NCBI GenBank assembly: GCA_030062745.1
Contig: CP099841.1
Coordinates: 34,836,368-34,900,367, forward strand
DNA: 64,000 nt
Source: Capitulum mitella
Lineage: Eukaryota; Arthropoda; Thecostraca; Pollicipedomorpha; Pollicipedidae
Reading direction: 5' to 3'
Numbering within the stretch: position 1 is the stretch's first letter; the number at the start of each line of letters is the position of its first letter. Shown in pieces: positions 25,062-38,200 of the stretch. A program made the position numbers and the translations under genes. The notes under the pieces were generated by a model. That model made no database searches. It was given only the letters and a program-made list of their open reading frames with translations, and was not told the origin of the DNA.

Positions 25062-26282
25062 TTAACCCTATTCCCGGAGGGCTAGACGGTATGGCCGATT
25101 CCCGGCAGGGGGGGGCGGATTCGGCCCCCCCCTGAGATCTCGAGAACTACTTATCCGATTTCATCGCAACAAACGGCAATCGATTTGCCGTGACGTGAAC
25201 TACATTTTTATAAAAAGAAATTTTCAAAATTTTGAAATTTGTGGATACAGGGGGGCAAAAATGTCAAAATTGGGGGTACTTTTTGACTTCTTATAACTCC
25301 GTTGTTTATGGACCGATTTCGATGAAACTGGCACCAATCGAGAGATCATGGATAGGGCTTTTACCATGGGTATGCAAATTTGAAATTTTGAGAAAATTTA
25401 TGGGCGTTCACAGGGTTTCAAAAATAGGGGGATTAGTTTTCCAATAACGGAATGAACAAAAGAGGCCAAAACACTTTTTTAGCTTCTGCTAGTCATGTTA
25501 TGCTAAAGAAGTACAAATCGCATTACAATGTTTGTATAATGTTAGCATAGGCGGTGCCAGGGACATAAAAAAGGGGGAAATGTCATGGTCACACGTTTCT
25601 CAGATCAACTTGTGACCTTTGACCTTAAATGACCTCCAGTGACCTTGGGGTCACCTGGAATGATGTCGTGTGCATTCAATATTATCTGTAAACGTTTTTA
25701 ATCGATTAAATTCACTCTATTCCAAAAAATTCATTTTTTGGCTTTTGCGATATAGGGTACGTGCACTGACATTTTAGGTCATAGCTCCGTGACCTGACCT
25801 GATATCACGCTGAAACTTGGTACACAAGTAGAGGGCATCTTTCTACGTCATATATATTCCGGGTTTGGCATTTGAAAAAACGGCGCCGAAATTATTGTGA
25901 AAAAACAAATTTTGACTTTTGACCTTGACCTGACCTTGTAAAGTGACCTCAGATAAACAAAATTACATATGCACATTGCCCAACTATTTAGCTATATATT
26001 CATATAAAGTTTTAAGTTCTATCTTAAAAATTCTGTTTTTGGCAGACATTTTCCTTTTACCCTCAACATGGCCAAAAATGACCTGAGGTGCCTCCCAAAA
26101 ACATTGTCTGGCTCCGCCCCTGAGCAAAATAGAATTTCGAAATTTTGTCACGGCGCGTAGAAGGAATAGCTAGGAAAAGTCACCAAGTTTCGTGAAGCTG
26201 CGTCAAAAAGCCTGGAATTGGCAAGCAAACAACCCGAAGGGGGGCGGATTCCGCCCCCCCCCCCTGCCGGGAATAGGGTTAA
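25062..26282 (+). mobile_element. piggyBac-like MITE family 1, copy 2
   Basis: TTAA at 25062 and 26279, 1221 bp. The left end carries the ATTCCCGG core twice (CCCTATTCCCGG, then CGATTCCCGGC after CTAGACGGTATGGC); the right end has it once. Twelve exact AGGTCA/TGACCT hexamers, with a DR1 at 25613-25625. By eye this copy is close to copy 1 (inverted) and less close to copy 3. No transposase ORF. Confidence 0.92.
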
Positions 26283-26399
26283 AGAAGAAAGCGTTGAAAC
26301 TATGGACGGTCATTTTGAATTTATGATGGGTAGGACATCATCAATAGGGCATTTTTAATGACGCCACAGCTAATCATAAATAAAAAAAAATGCCCGAGG

Positions 26400-27110
26400 T
26401 TTAAACAGCCCCTAGCAGGGCCACTAACCAATTTGGCCCGGCCCTGCATTGCGGGCCCCTAATCAATGGTCTCTTGGCTCACGGCCCCCTGGCTCACGGG
26501 CCACTCTGGCATGTGGGCCATAGGCGCAGCGAAGAGGGGCTGGGGCCCAGCCCTCCCCCTTAGGCCCGCATTTTGAAGATCATTGCACATCGTCTTCCCG
26601 ACAGGCGGTGTTCGTATGATTTCAGTTCACAATAAACTCCGCCCCCTCTTTAAGAAAATTATGGTTGCGCGCCTGATGTGGCCTCCTGGGCCCCTAACGA
26701 GCCACTCGCTTACGGATCTCTGACCCGTGAAGGTCCGTAGGGGCTCACAGGCCCCTCACGTATGCGGGGCCCTGAACTATGGGCTCTTAGCCACAGCACC
26801 AACCAACGAACTCCCAAACTCGCAGACCCTTATCCTGCAGACCCTGCTTGACTTAGGGGTTCCTGACTTATGGGCTCTTTAAGGACTTGTGGACCCCAAG
26901 AACTCTTGGCTTACGGCCCCCTGGCCCAAGGGCTCCTCTGGCATGAGGGCCCTGGGCTACGGGCCACTGACCAACGGCTCACTGGGTTGCGGCCCTTCCA
27001 AGTATGCGGGCCACAGGCCTGCGGGTCTCTGTCTGCTGACTCCTGGCTTACGGGTTCTTTGGCCTTCTTGTTTCCACGACCCACAGGCCCCATTTGCCTG
27101 AGGACCCCTG
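26400..27110. repeat. Degenerate minisatellite, core CGGGCCCCTGGCTTA
   Basis: Repeated phrases CTCACGGCCCCCTGG, ACGGGCCACT, TGCGGGCCCC and CTTATGGGCTC are spaced roughly 20-25 bases apart. The array is interrupted at about 26519-26670 by a MITE fragment. ORFs across it are repeat artefacts. Confidence 0.75.
26519..26670. mobile_element. MITE fragment related to 54455-54643
   Basis: Shares AGGCCCGCATTTT, CACATCGTCTTC, CAGGCGGT, TTCGTA-GATTTCAGT and CGCCC with the 54.5 kb element, so both derive from one family. Its ends are decayed. It sits inside the minisatellite. Confidence 0.65.
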
Positions 27111-27543
27111 CCGAAAATAAACTGGAATTTAGCCAGTCTTATGAAGTCATGACGACGGCGTCCACAAAAGAAAGGTCGGCTCTTGTGCATAAGGCTGCCG
27201 CATTGTTCAGGCCAGCTGACTGCGCTTTTTTCTTTCGTAAACGGTCCTACCATGAGGTACCTTAACCCTCGCCTCTACAGGGGGTGGGGTTGATGCAACC
27301 TCACTGAAGTTCTCCGATGACAACTTCCGAATAGTTTGTTTGATCGATCTGAAACTCTGGGGCACCCTTTCCGCATCTACAGGTGAAAAAATTATTCCAA
27401 GTTGCAATGGCAACGAGTTTTGACGTAACGGTCATGTCATCTACGGCTGTCATCTACGCATGACATCAACGGCTGACGTAACATGTCAGCCGTTTTCACG
27501 CGCCGACGCGGCCGGCTTACAACGGTCTCAGTTTTGTTTCATT
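27111..27543. other. Unique DNA
   Basis: No gene recognised. A short repeated phrase, TCATCTACGGCTG / CATCAACGGCTGACGTAACATG, occurs at 27435-27486. Confidence 0.4.
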
Positions 27544-27699
27544 CAGTGGCGGCGGAGTCTCTCCAGAGACGGGAGAGAGGGGTAGGAGGCAAGCCGGTTT
27601 TTAACTCGTTTCTTTCCATGCAACGCCATAGAAATAATGTTAAATTTCGGCCGGAGATGGGGGCCGCTGCCCCCCTGCCCCCGTAATCCACCGCCCCTG
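27544..27699. mobile_element. Short hAT-like MITE
   Basis: Runs from CAGTGGCGGCGGAGTCT to GTAATCCACCGCCCCTG, 156 bp. The flanking octamers GTTTCATT and GTCTCCCT agree at five positions, so it is an aged insertion. Poly-C tracts lie near the right end. Confidence 0.55.
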
Positions 27700-28223
27700 G
27701 TCTCCCTGTTAGATGGTTCGAGAGCACAAATACGATGAAATATATCAGTCGACTCCAAATTGCATGCTCTACATGTCCATACGTAGATTTAATAGGGTTA
27801 TGCTCACTAGCGGGATTATAGAGGGTGTAAAATGAGGTCATGAGCTACGGCGGGAAACACATAATTTTTTATTTTTGCGCCCCCTTTTTGTCAAGAGGGC
27901 GCAATGCGGCGAACGCCTGACTTGCTCCGACGGGCGGAGCGGTGTCGGCCGCGGTATGATGTGTCTACAATACCGCAGCATGCATAAAATTATGTTTTGT
28001 GTTGGATATCAGCTCGAAAGACGCTTTTAAGGCAAATAAGTTACAATTTTTACCTAATCCGAGGTCCTTCTAGGTCATTAGCTTTAGATAACCTTCGATG
28101 ACCAGAGATGATTCTGGATGACCTAAGGTGACCTTTATATGTTATTCAACAATACTGATTGTTAATTGAGCCGTTAAATTTTACTTCAGCCATCTATCAT
28201 CTACAAAAATGCTGCTGCAGCTC

Positions 28224-28613
28224 CACGGGTGTCGACTGGTGGGGGGGGGGGGGCGAGCCGATGGCTCGGCCCCGAGACAGTTTAACTTTCCCCAAATGTG
28301 TGTTTCTCCACGTACTTGGCCCATTTTTTTTTGACCAACTGAAATTTATGTTTCTTTTGTTACCATTTATCACATAAAAATTTACGTTTGTCTTCATATA
28401 TATATGACATAGAAAAATAGTTAGATCTATCGCTTTAGACTTTACTTACTTTCTGTATCTCTTATCTATTAAGGCCGTTTTTTCGTTATTACTATTCAGT
28501 TCCTTTTAAAACAGGCAGAAAATATTTGGGGGGCCAAACCAACACTGGGGGGCCCAAATCAACATTGGGTGCGCCAGGGCCTTCTCAAAAGAATACAAAT
28601 CGACATCGCCGTG
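28224..28613 (-). mobile_element. hAT-like MITE family B, copy 1
   Basis: Ends CACGGGTGTCGACTGG and AAATCGACATCGCCGTG, about 390 bp. Homologous to 42925-43316 and 44603-45003 in inverted orientation (shared CCCAAATGT, GAAATTTA, TCTATTA, CAACATTGGG). Octamers GCAGCTCC (28217-28224) and GCAACTCC (28613-28620) match at 7 of 8 positions. Contains G12 followed by a GAGCCGATGGCTC hairpin. It ends 17 bp before the next MITE. Confidence 0.8.
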
Positions 28614-28630
28614 CAACTCCGAGAAGGCAT

Positions 28631-29861
28631 TTAACCCTATTCCCGGAGGGCTAGACGGTATGGTCGATTCCCGGCCGGGGGGCGGATTCGGCCGCACCCC
28701 CTGAGACCTCGAGAACCACACATCCGATTTCATCACAACAAACGGCAATCAATTTGCCATGACGTGAACTACATTTTTATAAAAAAGACATTTTCGAAAT
28801 TTTGAAAGGTGTGGATAAAGGGGGAATGTCAAAATCAGGGGTATTTTTGGACAACTTATAACTCCGTTGTTTACCGACCGATTTCGATGAAACTGGCATG
28901 AATCGAGAGATTATGGATAGGGCTTTTACCATTGGTACATACATCTGAAATTTTGTGAAAATTCATAGGCATTCACAGGGTTTCAAAAATAGGAGGACAA
29001 GTTTTCCAACAACTGAATGAACAAAAAGAACGAAAACACTTTTTTGGCTTCTGCTAGTCATGTTATGATAAAGAAGTACAAATCGCATTACATTGTTTGT
29101 ATAATGTGAGCTTAGGCGGTGCCAGCGACATGAAAAAGGGGAAACTGTCATGGTCACACGTTGTTCAGATCAACTTGTGACCTTTGACCTTAAATGACTT
29201 CCAGTGACCTTGGAGTCACTTGGAATGATCTCATGAGCATTTACTATTGTCTGTAAACGTTTTCAGTCATTTAAATTCGCTCTATTTCAAAAATCTCATT
29301 TTATGGCTGTTGCGATATAGGGTAAGCGCACTGACATTTTAGGTCATAGCTCCGTGACCCAGCCTAATATCAAGCTGAAACGTGGTACGCAAATAGAGGG
29401 CACCTTCCTACGTGATATATATTCCGGGTTTGGCATTTGAAAAAACGGCGCTGAAATTATTGTAATAAAACCAAATTTTAACTTTTGCCCTTGACCTGAC
29501 CTTGTAAAATGACCTCAGATAAACAAAATTATGTCCCCACATTTCCCAAGTATTTAGCTATACATCCATATAAAGTTTTAAGTTCTATCTTAAAAACGCT
29601 ATTTTTGGCAGCCATTTTCCTTTTACCCTCAACATGGCCAAAAATGGCTTGAGGTGCCTTCCAAACACGTTGCCTGGCTCCGCCCCTGAGCAAAATAGAA
29701 TGTCACGTCTTTTGAAAATATCACGTCTTTTGTCACGGCACGTAGAAATAATAGCTAGGAAAAGCCACTAAGTTTCGTGGAGCTGCGTCAAAAAACCTGG
29801 AATTGGCAAGCAAAAAACCGGATGGGTCGAATTCGGCCCCCCTTGCCAGGAATAGGGTTAA
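28631..29861 (+). mobile_element. piggyBac-like MITE family 1, copy 3
   Basis: TTAA at 28631 and 29858, 1231 bp, same orientation as copy 2, with more substitutions and small indels. Seven exact AGGTCA/TGACCT hexamers remain, and the DR1 at 29178-29190 is intact. The right end (CCAGGAATAGGGTTAA) has one change in the terminal repeat. No ORF. Confidence 0.92.
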
Positions 29862-30843
29862 GCCGACGACCTCGCATGACAAGATTGACCTAGAATGAGC
29901 TGGATCGGACTCCATGGGTAAAATACAACCGTGCTGTGTACAGACAGACTCAGAATTGATTGACGAACACTTTGATATGCGTCTTGGTTCATCATCATTG
30001 GTTCTTTGGCGTTCATTTGCGCTTAAAATCGAAAAAGTACCACTTTTCGCCAATTTTTGACCTTTTGACCAGATCTGGAAGGTCACTCATGGACCTGAGA
30101 TCTTTAAAAGAGATGCCAGTTGCGAGATCCTCGTGACGCGCAACACACTGCTTTTTTACGCGACACTCTAGGACGCACGGTGTGAAAATGGCCGGGGAGT
30201 CATACCAACCCCCCCCCCCCCTATACGTTCGCGTCGTGCAGAAGGCCCCATACGGGCGACGGTTAATACATGACCCGACATTTTTGATGTATGAAATATT
30301 ATGCGAAGATTGTCTCAGGTCATTGCTACAGACTGCTTGCAACAAAATTCATCTGGACATGCAACAACCTTTTACATGTTTTTTTTTACATCTGGACATG
30401 ATAGTACCTTTTACAGAAGCACTAACCTCTGTAAATTTGTTAGATTGCGTAGATGACATTTCATGTTTTATGAGACTTAACAATGGTGAAGCATCTTCAT
30501 GCATCATGTATCACAGCCATCGGTACGGGGATGCATGTAAGGCAAATGGTAAAATACCACAGGTGGCAGGATAATGAAGTCTCCAATGTTTCGTGCGAAT
30601 TCGTAAAAGGACATTTGGCCCCAGACGTATTCTACTCTTAAAAATGTTAGCGTGGTGTGAAAAACGGTATATTATATTACACACACACAGCATAACACAC
30701 TACATAGCCAAGAATATTATACAGAAGCACTTACCTCCTTAACTTTCTAGACACGTAAGGACAGGATTGCATGTGCTGTGGACATAAGCACTGGCTTGAT
30801 CATAGTGATGTCAAAAAAAGTTTTACTTTTTTAAGGACATAGT

Positions 30844-30876
<33 letters not shown>

Positions 30877-31419
30877 TCGGGTTGCCTGGTACACTGGGCC
30901 TGGTCATGGCGGCTGGTACACCTGGTCTGGTCAGACTGGCCGAGTACTCCGGTGCCGTTCAGACTGGCCGGGACACCGGCCCTGACCAGGTTGCCTGGTA
31001 CGCCAGACCTGGTCAGGCTGGACTGTATTGTTGATCGGGCCGTTCGGGTGACAGCAACGGCTGCGGGCTAATTTTTTATTACCAGCCGGTCGGCAGGAGC
31101 AGCATTCCTGCGGCACACGACACGTCACTCGAGACGGAGGCCACCGGTCCTCAGCACGTCCGCCCGACAGACCACAGGCGGGCCAACGGTCCCCACCACC
31201 AGACTTGTGCTCGGTTCCATCGGAATCCAAACCGGTTCCTGAACTGATTTCGTTTAGAGTCAGAATCGGAGTCGATTGCAGTGATAAGTGCCCGAATCAG
31301 AGCTGAAGTTGAAAAACGTCTATTTATGGAATCTACACTGGAAACGATTCCAGTGGCTTAATCCAGTCCAATGGATTTTACTGAAATCGATTCCGGAGTC
31401 GACTGGCCGGCCGATCGAC
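29862..31419. other. Unique DNA with simple and imperfect repeats
   Basis: An (AT)n/(ATGT)n microsatellite is at 30843-30876. It is followed by an imperfect repeat of CTGGTACNCCNGGCCTGGTCA-like units to about 31025. A C-rich run is at about 30211. An open frame of 130 codons (30182-30574) has no recognisable motif. Confidence 0.45.
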
Positions 31420-31507
31420 TTCGGAATCGTGAGACAGCTGCCACTGGTCCCTAAAGATCTGCAGTTCGGAATCGTGAGACAGCTGCCACTGGTGCCTGAA
31501 GATCTCT
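31420..31507. repeat. Direct duplication, 45-bp period, two copies
   Basis: TTCGGAATCGTGAGACAGCT with the following CCACTGGT-CCT-AAGATCT occurs from 31420 and again from 31465. Forty-five bases is fifteen codons, and the plus frame stays open through both copies to a stop at 31509, but the frame is short (73 codons). Confidence 0.85.
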
Positions 31508-31932
31508 AGTGGACCGTTGCTGGCCTCGTCCGACCACATACGGGACGTCTGTGGTTCGTAAAACATGAAACGAGTAAATCCACCGCGACATCTTCTTACG
31601 GCATGGTTTAATTCGACCTCTTGTATTGTGAAAAAAAATGCAAATACATTGCAAGAACATTACTATCTCCAATATTTTTGTAGCGGGATTTTCGGACGAT
31701 ATAATGGCAAATGAAAAGACTATTTCCATTTTAACGTACGTCTCCTCTGCCAAAAATAGACGACTGGGGCCAACTATATAGGAAATGTTAGCTATACCCG
31801 CGTATGCTTTTACCTTCTGTGCATTTTCCGTCGTGCTGTGAATAATCTCGTCCCCTAAATTCTGAATGCTCGATTGATCACGCGCGTCTGTGACGGTATG
31901 CAACAGCACGTTAGGCGTCCATCACGTGTTGA

Positions 31933-32210
31933 CACTGGCGGATCCAGGGGGAGGGGGCAACGGGGCCGTGGCTTCACTTTCTTTGGGAAAGGGGGCGACG
32001 TCTCCTTTGCTTCCTCCGCTCCCTTTCGGTCGGAAACAGAAAATATTCCGTTTTTAGTCATTTTTCTAATGCGTCTTGCTTTAAAAAATGTCGAAACAAA
32101 ATGGCCGAAATTCGGGGAGAAATGAAAATTTCTAGGTAGGATAGATGACATGGATGGAGATTTGGGCCCGTCCCCACCCCTTAGCACATGGCGTGGATCC
32201 GCCGCCCCTG
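31933..32210. mobile_element. hAT-like MITE (CACTGGCGGATCCAGG type)
   Basis: Ends CACTGGCGGATCCAGG and TGGATCCGCCGCCCCTG, 278 bp. Flanking octamers CGTGTTGA and CTAGTTGA agree at six of eight positions. The inner part (TCGGTCGGAAACAGAAAATA) resembles other MITE interiors in the window. Non-coding. Confidence 0.75.
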
Positions 32211-35200
32211 CTAGTTGACATGGCATAGTTATAGTTTCATGCTTTCTTGCGTCCAGGGACACACACCGATAATGTTTACGTCCAAGTTACCTATGTTATC
32301 GGCAGCTTTTCGATACGATATCTCTCAAAGGAGTACCTTTCGCACTCGGCTGCTATACTGGATGGAGATGACGTTATCCACGTCTGATCGGTTGCCTGCG
32401 TGGCTGTGGGCACACCCAGAATAATGGAGGGGTGAAAGAGTTCCAAAGTTATCCCGAGGTCGTTTTGGTCAGTTTGTTTTCTCGTTGAGGCGGCTGAATC
32501 CATACGTGTTCATTGCAGAATAACCGCCACAAGTATGTTAAATGTATCGCAAAGGCTTGACGCTGGGCATCAACCCATCAACGGAAACACAAGTTGTGTG
32601 CTCATCAATGACCTCAAAATACTTGATGGAGATGAGAAATTGGTCGTTATGAAACGTTAATAATTTCAGGAATTTCTCAGAGAATATTCTGCCGAAAACA
32701 CCACAACCGAATTCTTTTGTTTTCCATCTCCAAAGGCCTCTCGAGAGCCTGCAGGAGCACTAACGTGGTCAGGAGGATATTGCTGATAGGTTTAATGGCT
32801 CTCCCAAATCCATGCTGTATTGTCCGTTGACATATGGACGACGAAATTAGGGAATTATGGCTTAGCGCTTTACTTAGCGCTTTACTATTGTCCTCTCTAT
32901 TGTCAAGGGCACCGCATTACGACGATCATACGATTATACAGTTAGCCTAGGACACTCGGGTACTGGACTACTAAGCGCCGAGTCCCTGCGTGTTGGACCT
33001 CTAGAAGTCAGGCTTACGGGTGTCGTAGCTGCAAGCACCAGACCTAGAGACCCTACACTTGCGTCCGTCGGAGTTCGAGAGTCAGATTTAAAGGCAACGA
33101 AATATTTAACTGGACTTCGAGTGTTGAGTAACCAAATGGCAGGTTCATTACTGTCGAAGTCCTGAGCAGGCTTGGACTCGGTTCCTGTTGGAATTGGATT
33201 TGGCATCGGATAAAAAAATCTTTGAACCGAGCTTGATTCAGCTCTCCCAATATATAGTGGTTCCGATCCGATTCGTTGCGCCTCAGTCTAAATCAGGGTT
33301 GAGTCGAATGCAGCTGAAATTTACCATTCATCAAGAACCATTCATTTAGTTTTTTGTATTTGATTTCTGCTTTCATTTTTTTCGACGTAGAGGTCATTGA
33401 TTTTCTCCACAGTTTGCAATGAAGTACATGCTGCCTGCTAAGTACCTGCATTGGTAAGGGAAGTGGTCAGTAAATTACTTCTGATCAGCTATAATTTTTA
33501 AACATTAGTATTTTGCTGAAAGTGAGCTGTATCATCTACTGCATTATATCATGATTTTTGTCATGTCACTTCTCGAGTGTGTCCAGAAGAAATGCACATG
33601 ACACTGGCTCTAGGTTCATATCTCATGTTTTACGTCTAATCAAGTCTGAAATGCCAACTTCCAAAGTTGTGCTGGAGCCTGAAAACCTGTTTATGTTTGA
33701 ACCTGTATGACGGACGAAGAGATATTTTGCCAGTTTTTTAAGGAGAAGAGAAACTGAGAGCTAACCATCATTATTTAGATGTTAAATAGGCGTATTTTAA
33801 GTTGGTGCCGTCGTTTTGCCAAGACAGCCAGCATTTGACTGGCAGGCATGCTGTATGATCGAAACCAGACGTAATAGCATATTTCTGTTTGATTCAAATA
33901 AATTACGTTTGACCCCGGATTCAGCCTAATTTCCATTTGCTCCAATTCAGGTTATGATCTGATTTAGCACCAAAGGAGAAATCAAGGGCGAACTAAGCTT
34001 ACTCATGAAAAACTAGACATGATTCCGGACCGGAGACGACCGGGACTCTCCCATCCGTCTCCGGTGAGAGACGGGAGACCGGTGGAGATCGGAGGAGACC
34101 GGAGGAGAGCGCGCGAGACAACAGCGCAGGAGTCGGAAACGCAGGCCGCCACGGCCGTGAACTGCCGACCGGCTGCCGGCATACTTCCAACCAACTAAAG
34201 CAGAGCGTCGCGCTGTGCGGCTCCTCCGCCGTCGACGGAGTCGGCCTCACAGACTGTTCTGCGACGCGCCGGGCGGCCGGCTCCTCTGCCGCGGACGGAA
34301 CGACCCTTAACTGTTCTGCGACGCGCTGGGCGCCTCCTCGGCCGTGGAGGAAGCCGGCCTGGCAGACCGGCGGCCGGGCGTGCTCCGGACGGCGCCGGGT
34401 GCCGGCTGCCGCGGGGCGACGCCGTCACCCGGCGCCGTCCGTCCGTCTGTTTACACGGCCGGCCGGAGCGCGGGCCGGACCGGGCCGGGCCGGGGACATC
34501 TGGCCGTTGGACGCCGGCTCCCGCCTGAGAATGTCATTTGTCGGTGCCCGGCCGCGGCTGAATAAACAGACGATCGCAGGCCGGCCGGCGCGCGCCGTCC
34601 TGCACCGCTCGGCCGGCCCGGCCAAGGACCGCGGACCACCCGGAGAGGACTCAGGAGCGGGCACCGCCGGTCCGCCCGGAAAGGACTCGGCGCTGGGAAC
34701 GTCTGCCAGTCCTCCCCGACAGGACTCGGACAGGGGGATCCGCCAGTATGCCTAGATACGACCTGGAGACGGTCACACCAGCACACCAGCTAGCTTGTCC
34801 CCAGAGGACTCAAAACTGCGTTGTGGGAACTGGAGATCACGAAGCTGGATATATGGTCATGTGCAGCAAATCGCTGCCTTCAGCGTGTGGGAACATTTCA
34901 TTGCAAACAAAGAACGACATTTCAACCGAGATTCCCGATCACATCCCGAGTGCAGCATCCACTTCACCTCCGTATGAATGGGCATTTCGATGCTCTCACG
35001 CTTGACAGAGCTGAGCAGTGTGGTCTAAGCTGCGTGTTCATCGCAAAAACATCATTTTAGGCTACGCTTTGCATGGCGTCACTCAGACGCAATGCCACGT
35101 CTGCGAGCGAGATTCCAGACGCTGCGTCCAAGCGATGACTGCCATCCCTGTTGAGAACACACTGAGGGATTGAGTCGTCTGTTTGGTCGACCTCATGGAC

Positions 35201-38200
35201 TGACGGCCCGACTTGGCACAGGCCTTGCATCAGAAGACCAGGGAATGCCCAGGCCGCCATCTGCTCTGTCCCCATTTCACTGCGTCAGCGCCCTGTTCAA
35301 GGCGAATCAGAGCGGCGATGTCGTGCGCGGCATTACCAGCCACTCAGCAGCCTGCTGCGCCCTCCGGCTTGAGCCGGCTCGGTGCGCTCCCGAGTGACTC
35401 AGTGCGATGGGAGCGCGGATAGCCCCGGCGGCCGGCGCGGCGGTCGGCGCGTCCCTCGGGTGCACGCGCGTTCCGCGGCGCTGATTCAGCGCAGCGTCTG
35501 AGCCAGGTAGGCCGCCGGCCGGCCGGCCGGGACGGGTAGGGCCGACCCTGGCCGCACCGCCACAATGGCGGAGGGCCGGGCCGGGCCGCGTGCGCCGACC
35601 GGCCGACAGACCGGTTTCCGGGCCGACCGGCGTGAATTTATCACCGAGGCGGCGGCCCCTGCCCGGCGCGGCGACGGCGCCGGCCCTCGATGCGGCCGCC
35701 GGCCGCTGGGACAGGCCTGGCCTGGCCGGGCCAGGCCGGGCCGGGCAGGGCGGATTAGGGACGCCGGGACCGGTGCGGTCGGCCCATCGCCGAGGGCAGG
35801 AGCGGAGGGGAGGCACGAAAGGTGGGAAAGCGGGGTTCAAGGCACAGACACACATTCCTGGAAATTCGCAAATGTGCGATGTCTGTCATGACTTAACAGT
35901 TTTAAGTATTCGATTTGCAAACTTCGAGGAAACCATCGAACTTTTAAGTCTTCATAGTCGGGCAGCAAACCAGCAGCGGAACCCTCATAAAACCAGCCGC
36001 CAGCCATAAGAACTGGGACTCTGCTCTGAGTAAGGAGAAAACGAGGAATCTAGTGCAGGAGTCCCCGAGAATCCTTCGTAAACTTATCCAAAATAACATT
36101 TCATCGAATGTTTCCCCGTGAAATAACGAAAAACGTTCTTCATATACGATCAGGGTTGGCAGCAACAGACAGAAATTTTCTGCTATTGGTTATAACCGGT
36201 TTAAACCGGCTGGTAAAAATAGGAGTAGCAGAAAATAGTAGCAAACACCATAACAATAATAATGCGGCGAAAAGAACACCGGTCCCTGCAGTCCTGATCA
36301 ATTCTCAGTTACTTTTCTGCAGTTTCTCCATCAGAGCCTCAGTGGCAGGAAGCACCAATGAAGTTGTGGAATGAAATGAAGTTTGGAATTGGGGAAATAA
36401 AGAGGTTCCAAGGTAGTATGAACCTACCTATACGATAGGAAGCATCAACTTACCTATACGACAACTATTTAGATTTCAGGCACGTATCATTCTCTGTAGC
36501 TTGATCGGTACCCACACCTTTTGCTGGGAATGGTAAAGACATAGTTATACTTGAATTTCAGTGACTGGGCCCGACTTCTTATTTTAATAATTTCATTGTT
36601 AATGGATTTCATGGCCGAACGGATTATGCCACTGCTGGACAGACTTATTTCTACCTGACATTTATGAATTATAAATAATTGTGACGTGAATAACCTACCA
36701 AGAACGGCCTTGAAATGCATATGATTACATTTAATGTGTCTTGCCATATAACGTTTTGGCACTGCAATAACCGCTGCTCGGTTTCCAAACCGGTTTCAAC
36801 CAGTTAAAACCGACAAGTGACAGAAATTAATTTTATCCGGTTCAAATACCAGCGATGTGTACGACGACCACCTGTCCTCCCTATGCATCACATTTAGTCT
36901 GCGAGCAACGACGTTTTGCCCGTTACCGGATGCCTAGCGGTACTCATGTAGTCTCTGACGGAATATCTATGTTACAGCGGCCGTTCGATGACAGCACGCT
37001 TTCAAGAATCTATTGCACGTTCCTTTTCAGCACCTTGGCGCCTAACCCGACAGCTGGAGGTCAGAAACAGTGGGGTTGCCACCCGCAGCAGCGGGCTCCG
37101 CTCGTGGCGTGGCTGGCCCCCTAGCTACGGCACAAAGGCCGTCTGGTACGATAACGGACCTCGCGCCGATCCAAAAGCGGCCATATGAACGTCACGGCGA
37201 GAGAACTCGGCCGTGTGACGTCACACGCCTGCACCAGCCGCCGGTGGACGATAATGGCGCCCTCGCTGGACCGGCCAGCCTCTGATTCTGGGCCTCTGTC
37301 AGCCGCTGATAGTGTCTCTCGAGGCCACCGTCTAACGAAAGGTGACGGTTTATATGCAGGAGGCGCGAGGCATGTCAAAGATAGGCCAGACAGATTGGCT
37401 GAATGAGGAACCCGCGGCTGGGAAGAAAAACTGGGCAAGCACGGAATGAATCACGATTCCTCTAGAAAATTTGAAATGTGACATTGCTCCAAACGACCCA
37501 GTGGAGTTCAACATGTTCTATCCGTGGCCGTAGAATCGCTTCGTACTTTATTTTTGCACTGAAGTTTTTCCCTTCCCTTCACCATCCTTCACTCTCTGCG
37601 TTTTCAGTCTGAGTCCTCGTATCCAGCACAGCGCCAGAACGGCCGCAGTGATCTGGAATGGACGTGTTTGCCCCAGACTCATCCTTATCTTCTTTTCCGT
37701 AGGGGTCCCACGCCTGAAAGCAGCGCCTTACGGAAAACAGTTCTCGCCTGGGTCGTCTTTACCCCATCCTCCATATTCCGTCCTAACTTCTGATGCCACC
37801 TTCCATCGCGTTTAGACACTTGCTTTCTCTTTTCCGATCATGACTTTTTTGTGTTGGTAATAGTCCCGGTTCCACGAAGATGCAGATGTATAATAAATCA
37901 AATAAAATGAGCTGTCCCATCAAAAAACTCCGTTAGTCCGTCGGCCTGCCAGCCGCAGGTACGGTAAGGCATAGCAGGTCTTCGATACAATGACGTAAAA
38001 ACAAAGGCATCAGAGTTACGATACCGTAGATCTTTTGATCGATGATCCGGCTCTAACGAAGAGGTGATTGAATCACTATGCTAACTGTGGTCGCCGTGGT
38101 CGGCAAATAGCTTGCTAGCAACAAGCATCAGCAGCTTCCGTAGACAAGCCACTAGCCGTGAATCTTCACGATAAGACTGTGGAGCAGGCCTGGCAGCGGG

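Noticed and set aside
17750-29861. Autonomous transposase within the TTAA elements
   Set aside because: All three family 1 copies have stops in every frame; no DDD/DDE-type or zinc-finger pattern seen.
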